From the NCBI GenBank assembly GCA_964448285.1, contig CAYUWG010000018.1, forward strand, positions 1 to 59,120: 59,120 nucleotides of DNA, in the 5' to 3' direction. The notes below the pieces were generated by a model. The model had not been told where the DNA came from and did not search any database. It saw only the letters and a list, made by a program, of their open reading frames with translations. Made by a program: the position numbers and the translations under genes. Shown here in pieces: positions 24,504 through 32,661 of the stretch. Source of the DNA: CAYUWG01 sp964448285. GTDB lineage: Bacteria > Bacteroidota > Ignavibacteria > SZUA-365. Every line of letters starts with the position of its first letter. Within the stretch, counting starts at the first letter, position 1.

Positions 24504-25139
24504 TTAATCATGAGGGAATTGTTGAATGTATCCGCGGGAGCGGGCGTATTCGAAGAGTTTCTTTTGAAGCATCTTTCGACCCCGATGCAAACGCGATCGG
24601 ACGGTCCCGATGGGTGTTTCGACAAACGCGGCAATCTCTTCATACGTGAAGTTCTCCAAGTCGCAGAGGATTACGACGGTGCGGTAATCCTCCGGAAGCG
24701 ATTCGAGTGCGCGCACGACGTCATCTTCGAGAAGATTGTCGAACAACTTCGCATGGAGATCATCGCCTTCCGTGTATGGCGAGCGAATCATGTGATAGTA
24801 CTCTTCGATCTCGTCGTAATCTACTTTTGCCGGTTCCTTCGAGGTCTTTCGATACATGTTGATGAACGTGTTTTTCATGATCCTGAACATCCACGCTTTG
24901 ATGTTCGTTCCTCTTTCATACTTGTCGAAAAAGCGGTACGCTTTCAAGTAGGTTTCCTGAACCAAGTCGTCGGCATCGTCCGGATCGGACGTGAGGCGCA
25001 GCGCGAAGCTGTACATCGCGTCCATCTGTGGAATCGCCTCTTCGTTGAATTCGCGATGGAGACGCTCGAGTTCTTCCTGAGTCTTCTGAGGCTTCCTCAC
25101 CTTCCGATGTTGTTCTTTGGGATGTATGACATCATTCAT
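24504..25139 (-). CDS. ECF RNA polymerase sigma factor (SigR/RpoE-like)
   Basis: 211 residues. Region 2 (about 45-110) shows SFALRLTSDPDDADDLVQETYLKAYRFFDKYERGTNIKAWMFRIMKN, with the typical DDADDLVQETYLKA core. Region 4 (about 140-200) has LPEDYRTVVILCDLENFTYEEIA and PIGTVRSRLHRGRKMLQKKL. The N-terminal extension of ~35 basic residues and the GTNIKAW motif resemble redox-responsive SigR-type factors paired with zinc anti-sigma proteins, which fits the small gene downstream. A weak promoter-like element (box TATATTTC, complement of 25166-25173) lies upstream. Divergent from the zinc-ribbon/tgt unit. Confidence 0.93.
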   Translation of the reverse strand: MNDVIHPKEQHRKVRKPQKTQEELERLHREFNEEAIPQMDAMYSFALRLTSDPDDADDLVQETYLKAYRFFDKYERGTNIKAWMFRIMKNTFINMYRKTSKEPAKVDYDEIEEYYHMIRSPYTEGDDLHAKLFDNLLEDDVVRALESLPEDYRTVVILCDLENFTYEEIAAFVETPIGTVRSRLHRGRKMLQKKLFEYARSRGYIQQFPHD

Positions 25140-25264
25140 GTGGAGAGTCTGATCCTTCCTTCGATGAAATATACGTCACAGTGCTGTTGTCCGCATAGCC
25201 AGATAGCCATGACCCATAGACCCATTTCATTATATTCCTGCCATGAAAATCCCGCAGAGTTTCC

Positions 25265-25879
25265 ATGGCTGACCATCCCTGGCTTCGAAGTCTGAACACC
25301 ATCGCCATTTGTCCGAAGTGCGGCGCACCTACGTTACGCAGGAGTCATGCGAAATCGACGTGGGAAAAGTTTTTCAAGAAACATACGCTCAAGCGCATGT
25401 TTCGCTGCCATACCTGCGGCTGGCGCGGTTGGGTCGATGAGGCGAGACTGCAATACCCTATCGCAGGCCAGACAATCGATGAGCCTTTAGAGCAGATCGT
25501 GAATGATGAGATCCCGCGATTATCACTTGAACCGGCGCCATCCTCGTTCCTCTCGGAAATCGACGAGCGAAATCAAACACCGCTGAAAACCGACGCAGCA
25601 TCTGAGCAGGCAGAGAATATTCCTCGAGTACAACCTACCGACACTCCGCAAGAAGCGTTGCCAGGGTTGGACACCGAACCGTTTTCAAAGCATGTACCGG
25701 ATGACTTCCACCTCATGTCGCGTCATACGGGAAAGCAATGTCCACGCTGTTTGAAGCAAACGCTCTTCCGATCCCGGCACAGAAATATGAGGGAGCTTCT
25801 CCGGAAAAAGTTCTCCCGAAAACGACCGTATCGATGCCATGCGTGTGGATGGCGCGGTTGGATGGTCAAGCATTTTTGA
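25265..25879 (+). CDS. Double zinc-ribbon protein, function unknown
   Basis: 204 residues with two related zinc-ribbon ends and a disordered acidic middle. The N-terminal ribbon has ICPKCGAPTLRRS and, 28 residues on, FRCHTCGWRGW. The C-terminal ribbon has QCPRCLKQTLFRS and YRCHACGWRGW. The two halves are clearly a duplicated unit (CPxCxxxTLxRS...RKxxKRxxRCHxCGWRGW). The linker (about 60-150) is rich in Glu, Pro and Thr and probably unstructured. It lies 12 bases before tgt. Possible roles are nucleic-acid binding or a cell-envelope tether, but nothing in the sequence decides. Confidence 0.8.
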   Translation: MADHPWLRSLNTIAICPKCGAPTLRRSHAKSTWEKFFKKHTLKRMFRCHTCGWRGWVDEARLQYPIAGQTIDEPLEQIVNDEIPRLSLEPAPSSFLSEIDERNQTPLKTDAASEQAENIPRVQPTDTPQEALPGLDTEPFSKHVPDDFHLMSRHTGKQCPRCLKQTLFRSRHRNMRELLRKKFSRKRPYRCHACGWRGWMVKHF

Positions 25880-25891
25880 GCGAAGGAGTTC

Positions 25892-27040
25892 GTGTCGTTT
25901 ACCCTTCAGTTTACTGACCAGTCTTCGGGTGCGCGTGCGGGTGTTCTCGCAACCGCGCATGGCCTGGTCGAAACGCCAATGTTCATGCCGGTCGGAACGC
26001 AGGGAAGCGTGAAGGCTGTCGAACAGCGTGAACTTGTCGAGATGGGAGCGCAGATCATCCTGTCGAATACCTATCATCTCGCGCTTCGACCGGGTACCGC
26101 ACTGTTGCAAGAAGTCGGCGGGCTACACCGATTCATGAACTGGTCGCTGCCAATCCTGACCGACAGCGGCGGATATCAAGTCTTCAGCCTTTCAGAGCTG
26201 AGGAAAATCGATCCCGATGGCGTGACGTTTCAGTCCCATATCGATGGTTCGTATCATCGGTTTACCCCGGAGTCCGTGATCGATATTCAACGGGCGATCG
26301 GCTCCGATGTCATGATGATCTTAGATGAATGTCCACAGGCGGATTGTGGATTCGAGTACGCACGACGAAGTCACGAGCTTACGCTTCGCTGGGCAGAACG
26401 CGCTCGTGCACACCTGGAGAGGACGTCATCATTGCATGGTCATTCACAAACGGCATTTGCCATCGTTCAGGGCAATGTCTTTGAAGAACTGCGCCGACAG
26501 AGTGCCGAACAACTCGTGACGATGGAGTTCGACGGATATGCAATCGGAGGGCTCGCCGTCGGTGAAACGACCGATGTGCTGTATCACATGACGGAATACA
26601 CCGCCCAATTCCTGCCGCGCGACAAAGCCCGCTACCTGATGGGCGTAGGAACACCGGTCAACATCGTCGAATCCATCGCGCGTGGGATCGACCTTTTCGA
26701 TTGCGTTCTCCCCACGCGCAATGGACGAAACGCAATGCTTTTCACCTCCGACGGTCCAATCACGATCAAACAAGCGCGGTACCTTCAGGAGCACGAACCG
26801 ATCGACGACACTTGCGGATGTTATGCGTGCAGGACGTTTACCCGATCGTACATCTGTCATCTGTTTCGCACGCGTGAGATCCTCGGATTGCAATTAGCTT
26901 CGATTCATAACCTCACGTTCTACATCGAATTGGTACGCTCGGCACGAAATGCTATAATTGACAACCGGTTTGCCGCATGGAAAAAAGATTTCATTACGCG
27001 GTACGAACGACAAACCGACGACCAAAAGATTTTCGATTAA
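25892..27040 (+). CDS. tgt: tRNA-guanine transglycosylase (queuosine synthesis)
   Basis: Swaps guanine-34 of GUN-anticodon tRNAs for the queuosine precursor preQ1. 382 residues, full length. Visible are MPVGTQGSVKAV, the active-site segment ILTDSGGYQVFSL, DECPQ, GGLAVGE, the second catalytic aspartate in DCVLPTRNGRNA, and the zinc site CGCYACRTFTRSYICHLF (three Cys, one His). The start is GTG 25892, preceded by AAGGAG with a short three-base gap. It is followed at 12 bases by yajC; the tgt-yajC order is widespread in bacteria, which supports both calls. Confidence 0.97.
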   Translation: MSFTLQFTDQSSGARAGVLATAHGLVETPMFMPVGTQGSVKAVEQRELVEMGAQIILSNTYHLALRPGTALLQEVGGLHRFMNWSLPILTDSGGYQVFSLSELRKIDPDGVTFQSHIDGSYHRFTPESVIDIQRAIGSDVMMILDECPQADCGFEYARRSHELTLRWAERARAHLERTSSLHGHSQTAFAIVQGNVFEELRRQSAEQLVTMEFDGYAIGGLAVGETTDVLYHMTEYTAQFLPRDKARYLMGVGTPVNIVESIARGIDLFDCVLPTRNGRNAMLFTSDGPITIKQARYLQEHEPIDDTCGCYACRTFTRSYICHLFRTREILGLQLASIHNLTFYIELVRSARNAIIDNRFAAWKKDFITRYERQTDDQKIFD

Positions 27041-27052
27041 CCAGGAGTGTTT

Positions 27053-27367
27053 GTGATTACACCTTTCATCGCCATGGCACCGCCATCAGGAGGAGACGCC
27101 GGCGGCAGCTTGATGACCACCGTCATCATGTTTGGACTCATCTTCGTCATTTTCTATTTCATGATCATTCGCCCGCAACAAAAGCGCGCCAAAGAACGGC
27201 AAGCGTTGTTGGACAGCGTCAAGAAGGGCGACAAAATCATCACGTCCGGAGGAATGCACGGCAAAGTGATCAACATCGATGAGACAACGATCCTTGTCGA
27301 AGTTGCGGACAACGTGAAGATAAAGGTTGAAAGGTCTGCCGTAACGGGCGTAACGCGCGAGTCCTGA
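27053..27367 (+). CDS. yajC: Preprotein translocase accessory subunit YajC
   Basis: Small inner-membrane partner of SecDF in the Sec translocon. About 104 residues: a short periplasmic N terminus, one membrane helix (LMTTVIMFGLIFVIFYFMII), then the family signature RPQQKRAKERQ and a small cytoplasmic domain with KKGDKIITSGGMHGKV. I take GTG 27053, five bases after AGGAG; GTG 27047 would overlap the ribosome site. Between tgt and ribBA on the same strand. secD/secF are not in the window. Confidence 0.95.
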   Translation: MITPFIAMAPPSGGDAGGSLMTTVIMFGLIFVIFYFMIIRPQQKRAKERQALLDSVKKGDKIITSGGMHGKVINIDETTILVEVADNVKIKVERSAVTGVTRES

Positions 27368-27381
27368 CCGGAGATTGATTC

Positions 27382-28599
27382 ATGGACTTTAAATTCGACA
27401 CGATAGAGAGCGCGATCGCGGCGATTCGTGATGGAAAGGTCATCGTCATTGTCGATGATGAAGACCGCGAAAACGAAGGCGACTTCGTCTGTGCCGCCGA
27501 GAAGGCGACGCCAGACATCATCAATTTCATGATCACCGAGGGACGCGGGATGGTGTGCGTTCCATTGACGGAAGAACGCATGGCCGAACTCGAACTCGAA
27601 ATGATGGTTGAGAACAACACGGCGCTCCATGGAACGAATTTTACCGTGACCGTCGATCACATTCATTCGACGACGACCGGCATCTCCGCAGAAGACCGAT
27701 GCGCAACGATCTTAGCGCTGACAGACAAGAATACTCGCCCGCGTGACCTCGCGAAACCCGGACATATCTTCCCCCTTCGGGCTGTGAACGGCGGCGTTTT
27801 ACGCAGAGCCGGCCACACCGAGGCTTCTGTTGATCTTGCTCGGATGGCAGGCCTCGCGCCCATCGGCGTCATCTGCGAGATTCTCAACAATAACGGCACG
27901 ATGGCTCGACTGCCGGACCTGGCGGAAATTGCGAAGCGCAATAACCTGCGAATCATTTCCGTCAAGGACCTCATCGCGTATCGCGTGAAGAAAGAGAAGC
28001 TGATCAAAAAGATCACTTCGACACGCCTCCCGACGCGTCATGGAGAATTCATCCTTCACCTTTACGCGAACGTCGTCGATAGCAAGGAACACATCGTTCT
28101 CGTTCGTGGCGACGTTGCGGACGGTGAACCTGTGCTTGTGCGCGTTCACTCGGAATGCTTTACCGGCGACACGCTCGGCTCGCTTCGCTGTGATTGTCAG
28201 GATCAACTGACCGCTGCGATGCACATGATCGATCGCGAAGGGCGTGGAGTCCTGTTGTATATGCGCCAGGAAGGACGCGGAATCGGGCTTGCCAACAAGT
28301 TGCGCGCATATGCCTTGCAGGATGAAGGGCTTGACACCGTCGAAGCGAATCTTCAGTTGGGCTTCAGAGAAGACTTGCGTGATTACGGTATCGGCGCACA
28401 GATTCTCGCCGATCTCGGTGTCCGGAAAATGAAGCTGATCACGAACAATCCGAAAAAGATCATCGGATTGAAGAGCTACGGACTCGAAGTGGTTGAACGC
28501 GTTCCGATCGAGACGGAACCGCATGAGTGGAACGAGTTCTACTTAGAGACGAAGCGCAGCAAGCTCGGTCACATGCTGCGTTCGCAGGAACACAAGTAG
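27382..28599 (+). CDS. ribBA: Bifunctional DHBP synthase / GTP cyclohydrolase II (riboflavin synthesis)
   Basis: Makes both starting compounds of riboflavin: 3,4-dihydroxy-2-butanone 4-phosphate from ribulose 5-phosphate, and the pyrimidine precursor from GTP. The RibB domain (about 1-200) shows DDEDRENEGDFV and RAGHTEASVDLARM. The RibA domain (about 205-400) shows the zinc motif CFTGDTLGSLRCDC, RQEGRGIGLANKL and the ending GYGLEVVERVP-like block. 405 residues, complete, with both active sites intact. ATG 27382 follows yajC by 14 bases. Downstream lies a hairpin with a T-run (28661-28705). Confidence 0.97.
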   Translation: MDFKFDTIESAIAAIRDGKVIVIVDDEDRENEGDFVCAAEKATPDIINFMITEGRGMVCVPLTEERMAELELEMMVENNTALHGTNFTVTVDHIHSTTTGISAEDRCATILALTDKNTRPRDLAKPGHIFPLRAVNGGVLRRAGHTEASVDLARMAGLAPIGVICEILNNNGTMARLPDLAEIAKRNNLRIISVKDLIAYRVKKEKLIKKITSTRLPTRHGEFILHLYANVVDSKEHIVLVRGDVADGEPVLVRVHSECFTGDTLGSLRCDCQDQLTAAMHMIDREGRGVLLYMRQEGRGIGLANKLRAYALQDEGLDTVEANLQLGFREDLRDYGIGAQILADLGVRKMKLITNNPKKIIGLKSYGLEVVERVPIETEPHEWNEFYLETKRSKLGHMLRSQEHK

Positions 28600-28623
28600 C
28601 GACAACGAATTTTCGACGGTGTG

Positions 28624-28654
28624 TTGACTAACTCTGCGACATGCCGTACTTTTG
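28624..28654 (+). promoter_or_regulatory. Promoter of greA, Bacteroidota type
   Basis: TTG (28624-28626), 20 bases, TACTTTTG (28647-28654): a full match to the -33 TTG / -7 TAnnTTTG pattern known for Bacteroidota primary sigma factors. Transcription would begin near 28661, exactly at the first base of the hairpin that follows. The box also lies in the loop of a smaller inverted repeat, ATGCCG...CGGCAT (28641-28663). Confidence 0.6.
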
Positions 28655-28660
28655 TACCGG

Positions 28661-28705
28661 CATAGCCAGTAATCCAACAGAGCAGGAAAGCTGGCTATGT
28701 TTTTT
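28661..28705 (+). terminator. Intrinsic terminator, in the greA leader / after ribBA
   Basis: Nine-base perfect stem CATAGCCAG / CTGGCTATG (28661-28669, 28691-28699) with a 21-base loop, followed directly by six T. It can end ribBA transcription. Because a promoter lies just before it, it can also end greA leader transcripts prematurely. Confidence 0.7.
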
Positions 28706-28740
28706 ATTCCGTTTCAACTACCGAAGGCATGGAGCACATC

Positions 28741-29220
28741 ATGGAATCCCAAGGCAACGTTTATCTTACCCGCGAACGGATGGTCGAACTCGAACGGGAA
28801 CTCCACGAAATGAAAACGAAAGGTCGCGCACAAATCGCAGAAAAGATCGCGGACGCTCGATCACACGGCGACTTGAGCGAGAACGCCGAGTACGATGCAG
28901 CGAAGGAAGAGCAGGGAATGTTCGAGCTTCGCATCAGCAAGATGGAAAGCACGCTTGCCCGCGCGCGCGTCATCGATGCCAAGGATTTGCCTGATGATGC
29001 CGTTTACATCCTTTCGAACGTCACGTTGCAGGATCTGAAGAACGGTGAGACGGTCACTTACAAGCTCGTTTCACCGGAAGAAGCCGACTTCGATGAGAAT
29101 AAGATCTCCGTTACCTCGCCGATCGGGAAAGCGCTTCTGAAAAGGAAACTCGGAGATGAAATAGTGATTCAGGTCCCCGCAGGAACTCTCGAATACAAAA
29201 TCACTGCAATCAGCAAGTAG
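28741..29220 (+). CDS. greA: Transcription elongation factor GreA
   Basis: Rescues backtracked RNA polymerase by stimulating transcript cleavage. About 159 residues. The N-terminal coiled coil with the acidic tip (LTRERMVELERELHEMK, then ADARSHGDLSENAEYDAAKEEQ) and the C-terminal FKBP-like globular domain (VTSPIGKALLKRKLGDEIVI) are complete. ATG 28741 has GGAG six bases upstream; ATG 28729 is possible but has a worse site. Stands alone on its transcript, with a promoter and terminator-like hairpin in the leader. Confidence 0.96.
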   Translation: MESQGNVYLTRERMVELERELHEMKTKGRAQIAEKIADARSHGDLSENAEYDAAKEEQGMFELRISKMESTLARARVIDAKDLPDDAVYILSNVTLQDLKNGETVTYKLVSPEEADFDENKISVTSPIGKALLKRKLGDEIVIQVPAGTLEYKITAISK

Positions 29221-29259
29221 CAGTCAGGCGAACTTATTCTTCAGACAAGAGAGATCCGC

Positions 29260-31947
29260 TTATCGGAGGATCACCATGGAGCGAACCAGGCGTTGGTTCG
29301 CCGACGTGAGGTGATAGGAATACACGCCCGGAGCAAGGGAATTAGCATCGAAGGCCGTTGAGTAAGTTCCTGCATCACGCGCATCGTTGACAAGCTCGGA
29401 GACGATGCGACCGAGGGCATCGTACACGCGCAGTGTCACGTGTTGTGAATAAGCCGGTATGCCATAGGTGATCGTCGTCTGTGAGCCTGCTGAAAGTACC
29501 AAGGGATTGGGGTAATTCTGAGAGAGCGAAAGCGATTGAGGAACCGCAGTTCTCTCCACGGAAACGGGTACAGAACACGGAATGCTATCCAGAATCACTT
29601 GCATGTTCTTCTTCATCGTCGAGCGCGCCACACGATACGGACGCATAGCGAGATACACCATCTGTCCCGACTTCTTGCCGTCAATAATTTGCGGCCTCGC
29701 CCAAATCCCTGTCCCGACTGGATTCGCATATGATGTGTCATCGACGAAGAGAACGGAGTTCTCCGGACGCGTCAACGTCGTTAAGAATGGAGAGACAAGC
29801 GTTTGGTCACCGGTGAACGTGATGTTGGATAAGCCCGGATACTGTGCGATAGAGTTGCGAATGGTCGTTTGATTGTTCTGATCCCATTGAATTCCGAGGA
29901 ATTGCTGTAAGCTTCCCGCGATGAAAGTCCGCCCTGAGCGGGTGATGAGAATCACGTTCCCGCCTGCTTTGATGTATTCCCAGATTTGCGTGTTGCTCCA
30001 GATTGCATCATCGCCGTTGTATGCGTTCCCCACCCAAACGACCGTGCAGTACTTCCCGATCTCTTCAACGGGAACAGTTCCCGAGCCGTTCGGGCTCGTG
30101 ATGTTCGATGGATAACCTGCTCTTGGATTCGGGAAAATATCCCAGAAGGTGTAGGGCTTGTTGCCGGTAAATATCGAATCAGCGAACGCTGCTTTGATGT
30201 CTGCCGTGTAAGCGCTTTCATCCCAATCGACGCCGTTCACGAGGAGAATCCCATGATCGAACGTTGGGTTTGGGATTCGCTGTTGTACCTGCTTGAGAAT
30301 CCAATCATCCTTGTCAAGAACGACGCTTCGCGGATTTTCGGCAAACTGAAACGTATAGTTCTCAACCTGCTCACTGTTCTGAACGACGATCGTCGTGTCC
30401 CACGATCCGAAGTCGAACGTGAGATCGATTGGCAGCGTGAAGAGTTGAGTCGCGGGATTGAGGATTTGCTCTATCCGCACGTCAACCGTATGAACCGAGC
30501 CGGATTGAGACGTCGACCAATCGAAACGATATGTCGGGAAGTACTCTCCGTGAATCCAATTTTGGAAAAAGGGATCGAGGTCCATTCCGCTTTCAGTCTC
30601 TACGTAGGTTTGGAATTCTTCGGTGACGACACTTCGGTATGCATCGCGATCCGTCGAGCCTAAATACTTTCGGACTGCGGTAAAAAAGACTTCATCTCCA
30701 ACGACGTGGCGCAGCATATGCAACACCCACGAGGCTTTCCGATAGCTGAGGTTGCTGTTGAAGATACGGTTGCGGTTATTCTCCGGATCATCGACGAATA
30801 TCTTTCCGCTTCCGTACCACTTCGTCGTTGCCATCTTCGCTTTCAATGCAGGAAGGCCGCCTTTCGCCTCTCGGTATAGCGCTTCACAGTAAGTCGCCCA
30901 TCCTTCATTCAACCAGATGTGCTCGAAGGTAGCGCAGGTTGCTTTATCCCCGAACCACTGATGCGCCAGTTCATGAATCACTACGTCCTGCCCATAGAAG
31001 CCCATCGATGAAACGGTTTGATGTTCCATCGCACCTCCCCATTCATACTCAGCCATTCCGTACTTCTCGTTTGAAAAGGGATACTTGATGAAGAGATCTG
31101 AGAGAACGGACAGCCCATCCAACATGGTGTTCTCATGGTTGCTCATATCGTTTTTCGTCATTCCATACCACCAGCTTCCAACGGGCATCTGATCACCGCG
31201 ATAATCCCAGAAGAGGCTGTTATGGCTGTAGTTCGCAGCAGCGACAGAAACGAGATAGGTCACGATCGGGTAGTGCGATTTCCAGTGAACGGTGCGTGTA
31301 CCGTTTCCATTATCGCTGTCTGAAATCATGAGGCCATTCCCGACGGGGAAGAGTTCGTCACTCACCGTGTAGATGAGATCGACTGAGTCTGCCTTATCGG
31401 ATGGATCGTCTTTGCATGGCCACCATTTGCGCGCATCGTATGGCTCCGCCTGACTTGCAAGCGAAGTCGTCGTTCCTCCCAGCACGACTTGATTGACTTC
31501 ACGAATGACGATCGCGCTGTTCGCGTAGGCCGCAGAGTAAAAGAAATGGAGGCTTGTTGACTGGTTTGCTTCGAGCGCCTCATAAAGCGTCACCGTAAGC
31601 ACTTCACCAGCCTTGCTGATTTGTTGTCGGATGTTTCCCAGTTTCACGCTATCGATCGTCAGATTTGCTCCTGCGTGAAGTTCGATCGCCTTTAGCCCGG
31701 ACGCCTTACTCGTAAACGTCATGATGACATCGCCGGAAAACTGCGCTGAAGGATACGGGAATGCGACGTTCAAACGGTAATGCTTCACGTCGTATGAATC
31801 CATTGCTGCGGGAATCGGCTCGCGATTCATGAGCCGGTTGTAGCGACCGAGTTCAGCATCACGGAGTTTCTCTAAGGTCTGTTCCTGAGCAGAAAGCGAC
31901 CCGAGTGTGATAAGAAAAGCGCTGAAAAGGCAAAGACGATACGACAT
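29260..31947 (-). CDS. M1-family aminopeptidase exported by T9SS, with an extra Rossmann-like domain
   Basis: 895 residues. ATG 31947 has GGAG six bases upstream and begins a signal peptide ending SLSAQ. The M1 domain (about 45-500) contains the exopeptidase motif GGAMEH, the zinc site HELAHQW (about 325-331) and NEGWA with the third ligand. Residues ~555-780 form a further domain with alternating strands and helices (GILLVNGVDWDESAY, YCTVVWVGNAYNGDD, IKAGGNVILITRSGR) that resembles glutamine-amidotransferase/ThuA-like folds. The last ~85 residues are a T9SS sorting domain (NYPNPLVLSAGSQTTITYGIP, ending MVILR). Likely a surface or secreted peptidase for protein feeding. Converges on greA. Confidence 0.92.
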   Translation of the reverse strand: MSYRLCLFSAFLITLGSLSAQEQTLEKLRDAELGRYNRLMNREPIPAAMDSYDVKHYRLNVAFPYPSAQFSGDVIMTFTSKASGLKAIELHAGANLTIDSVKLGNIRQQISKAGEVLTVTLYEALEANQSTSLHFFYSAAYANSAIVIREVNQVVLGGTTTSLASQAEPYDARKWWPCKDDPSDKADSVDLIYTVSDELFPVGNGLMISDSDNGNGTRTVHWKSHYPIVTYLVSVAAANYSHNSLFWDYRGDQMPVGSWWYGMTKNDMSNHENTMLDGLSVLSDLFIKYPFSNEKYGMAEYEWGGAMEHQTVSSMGFYGQDVVIHELAHQWFGDKATCATFEHIWLNEGWATYCEALYREAKGGLPALKAKMATTKWYGSGKIFVDDPENNRNRIFNSNLSYRKASWVLHMLRHVVGDEVFFTAVRKYLGSTDRDAYRSVVTEEFQTYVETESGMDLDPFFQNWIHGEYFPTYRFDWSTSQSGSVHTVDVRIEQILNPATQLFTLPIDLTFDFGSWDTTIVVQNSEQVENYTFQFAENPRSVVLDKDDWILKQVQQRIPNPTFDHGILLVNGVDWDESAYTADIKAAFADSIFTGNKPYTFWDIFPNPRAGYPSNITSPNGSGTVPVEEIGKYCTVVWVGNAYNGDDAIWSNTQIWEYIKAGGNVILITRSGRTFIAGSLQQFLGIQWDQNNQTTIRNSIAQYPGLSNITFTGDQTLVSPFLTTLTRPENSVLFVDDTSYANPVGTGIWARPQIIDGKKSGQMVYLAMRPYRVARSTMKKNMQVILDSIPCSVPVSVERTAVPQSLSLSQNYPNPLVLSAGSQTTITYGIPAYSQHVTLRVYDALGRIVSELVNDARDAGTYSTAFDANSLAPGVYSYHLTSANQRLVRSMVILR

Positions 31948-31998
31948 GAATTCTCCAACTGTGATGATGTGATCCTGCAACGCAGCAATCAGTCACGG

Positions 31999-32030
31999 CA
32001 ATAATACCGCATTGACCTTACTAGGTGCAA
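31999..32030 (-). promoter_or_regulatory. Probable promoter of the M1 aminopeptidase gene
   Basis: Reading leftwards: TTG (complement of 32028-32030), 21 bases, TATTATTG (complement of 31999-32006), one mismatch from TAnnTTTG. The leader to ATG 31947 is about 45 bases and contains the ribosome site. Confidence 0.45.
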
Positions 32031-32100
32031 TGCATCCTTTCTGAAGCGCCTCATTTTTCTTCAACAAGCTCCGGCCTTTCCACACTTTCAGGAAGGACTG

Positions 32101-32132
32101 TTTGGATTTTTTCTTTCATTGCTGTAAGCTTG
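32101..32132 (+). promoter_or_regulatory. Probable promoter of the Lrp-glnA unit
   Basis: TTTG (32101-32104), 20 bases, TAAGCTTG (32125-32132), one mismatch from the TAnnTTTG box. Expected start near 32139, just before the inverted repeat at 32141-32163. Confidence 0.45.
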
Positions 32133-32140
32133 CACCCAGT

Positions 32141-32163
32141 TATTCCGAAATAAATAAGGAATA
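32141..32163 (+). promoter_or_regulatory. Inverted repeat, candidate operator for the Lrp-type regulator
   Basis: TATTCC (32141-32146), 11 AT-rich bases, GGAATA (32158-32163). The dyad sits between the predicted transcription start and the regulator gene, where Lrp/AsnC proteins commonly bind to control their own expression. No direct proof from sequence. Confidence 0.4.
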
Positions 32164-32187
32164 GACTTCTAAGAGCTTTAATTATTT

Positions 32188-32661
32188 ATGACAGACGCAA
32201 TCGATATCGAGATCCTCAAAGCGCTTCAGGCTGACGGCAGAAAGAAGCGCAATGAACTTGCCGAAGAAGTAGGACTCTCGCTCCCATCCGTCAGTGAGCG
32301 TTTGCGAAAACTCGAAGAGCGTGGCTACATCAAGGGGTACACCGCTCTCCTCGATTCGAAAATGCTTGGCAATGACATCACCGCTTTCGTTGCCGTTTCG
32401 ATCGACACCTCGAAGCATTACGAAGACTTTCTCAAGCACGTAGATGAGAATCCCGAAATACTCGAATGCCATGCGGTGACCGGTGAAGGTTCGCATTTAC
32501 TCAAGATCAAAACGGCAAATACTGCTTCGCTGGAAAAAATTCTTTCGACGATTCAGGCATGGCGCGGTGTACTCGGCACGCGCACGAGTATCGTGCTTTC
32601 GACAAGGAAAGAAACTCTCAACATCCCTATTCACCCTCAATCAAAAGGACAATCGCAATGA
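32188..32661 (+). CDS. Lrp/AsnC family transcriptional regulator
   Basis: 157 residues. The N-terminal winged helix-turn-helix is at about 5-55 (IDIEILKALQADGRKKRNELAEEVGLS, with PSVSERLRKLEERGYIKGY as recognition helix and wing). The C-terminal RAM/ligand-sensing domain follows, with VSIDTSKHYEDFLKHV and ECHAVTGEGSHLLKI. The gene ends in ATGA shared with the glnA start, so the two are translated together. That makes control of glutamine synthesis in response to an amino acid the obvious role, though the ligand is not readable from sequence. The promoter and a dyad lie upstream. Confidence 0.95.
   Translation: MTDAIDIEILKALQADGRKKRNELAEEVGLSLPSVSERLRKLEERGYIKGYTALLDSKMLGNDITAFVAVSIDTSKHYEDFLKHVDENPEILECHAVTGEGSHLLKIKTANTASLEKILSTIQAWRGVLGTRTSIVLSTRKETLNIPIHPQSKGQSQ

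Noticed and set aside
29245..29275. Inverted repeat GATCC...GGATC between greA and the M1 peptidase gene
   Set aside because: Short stem overlapping the peptidase stop codon, no T-run; too weak to call a terminator.
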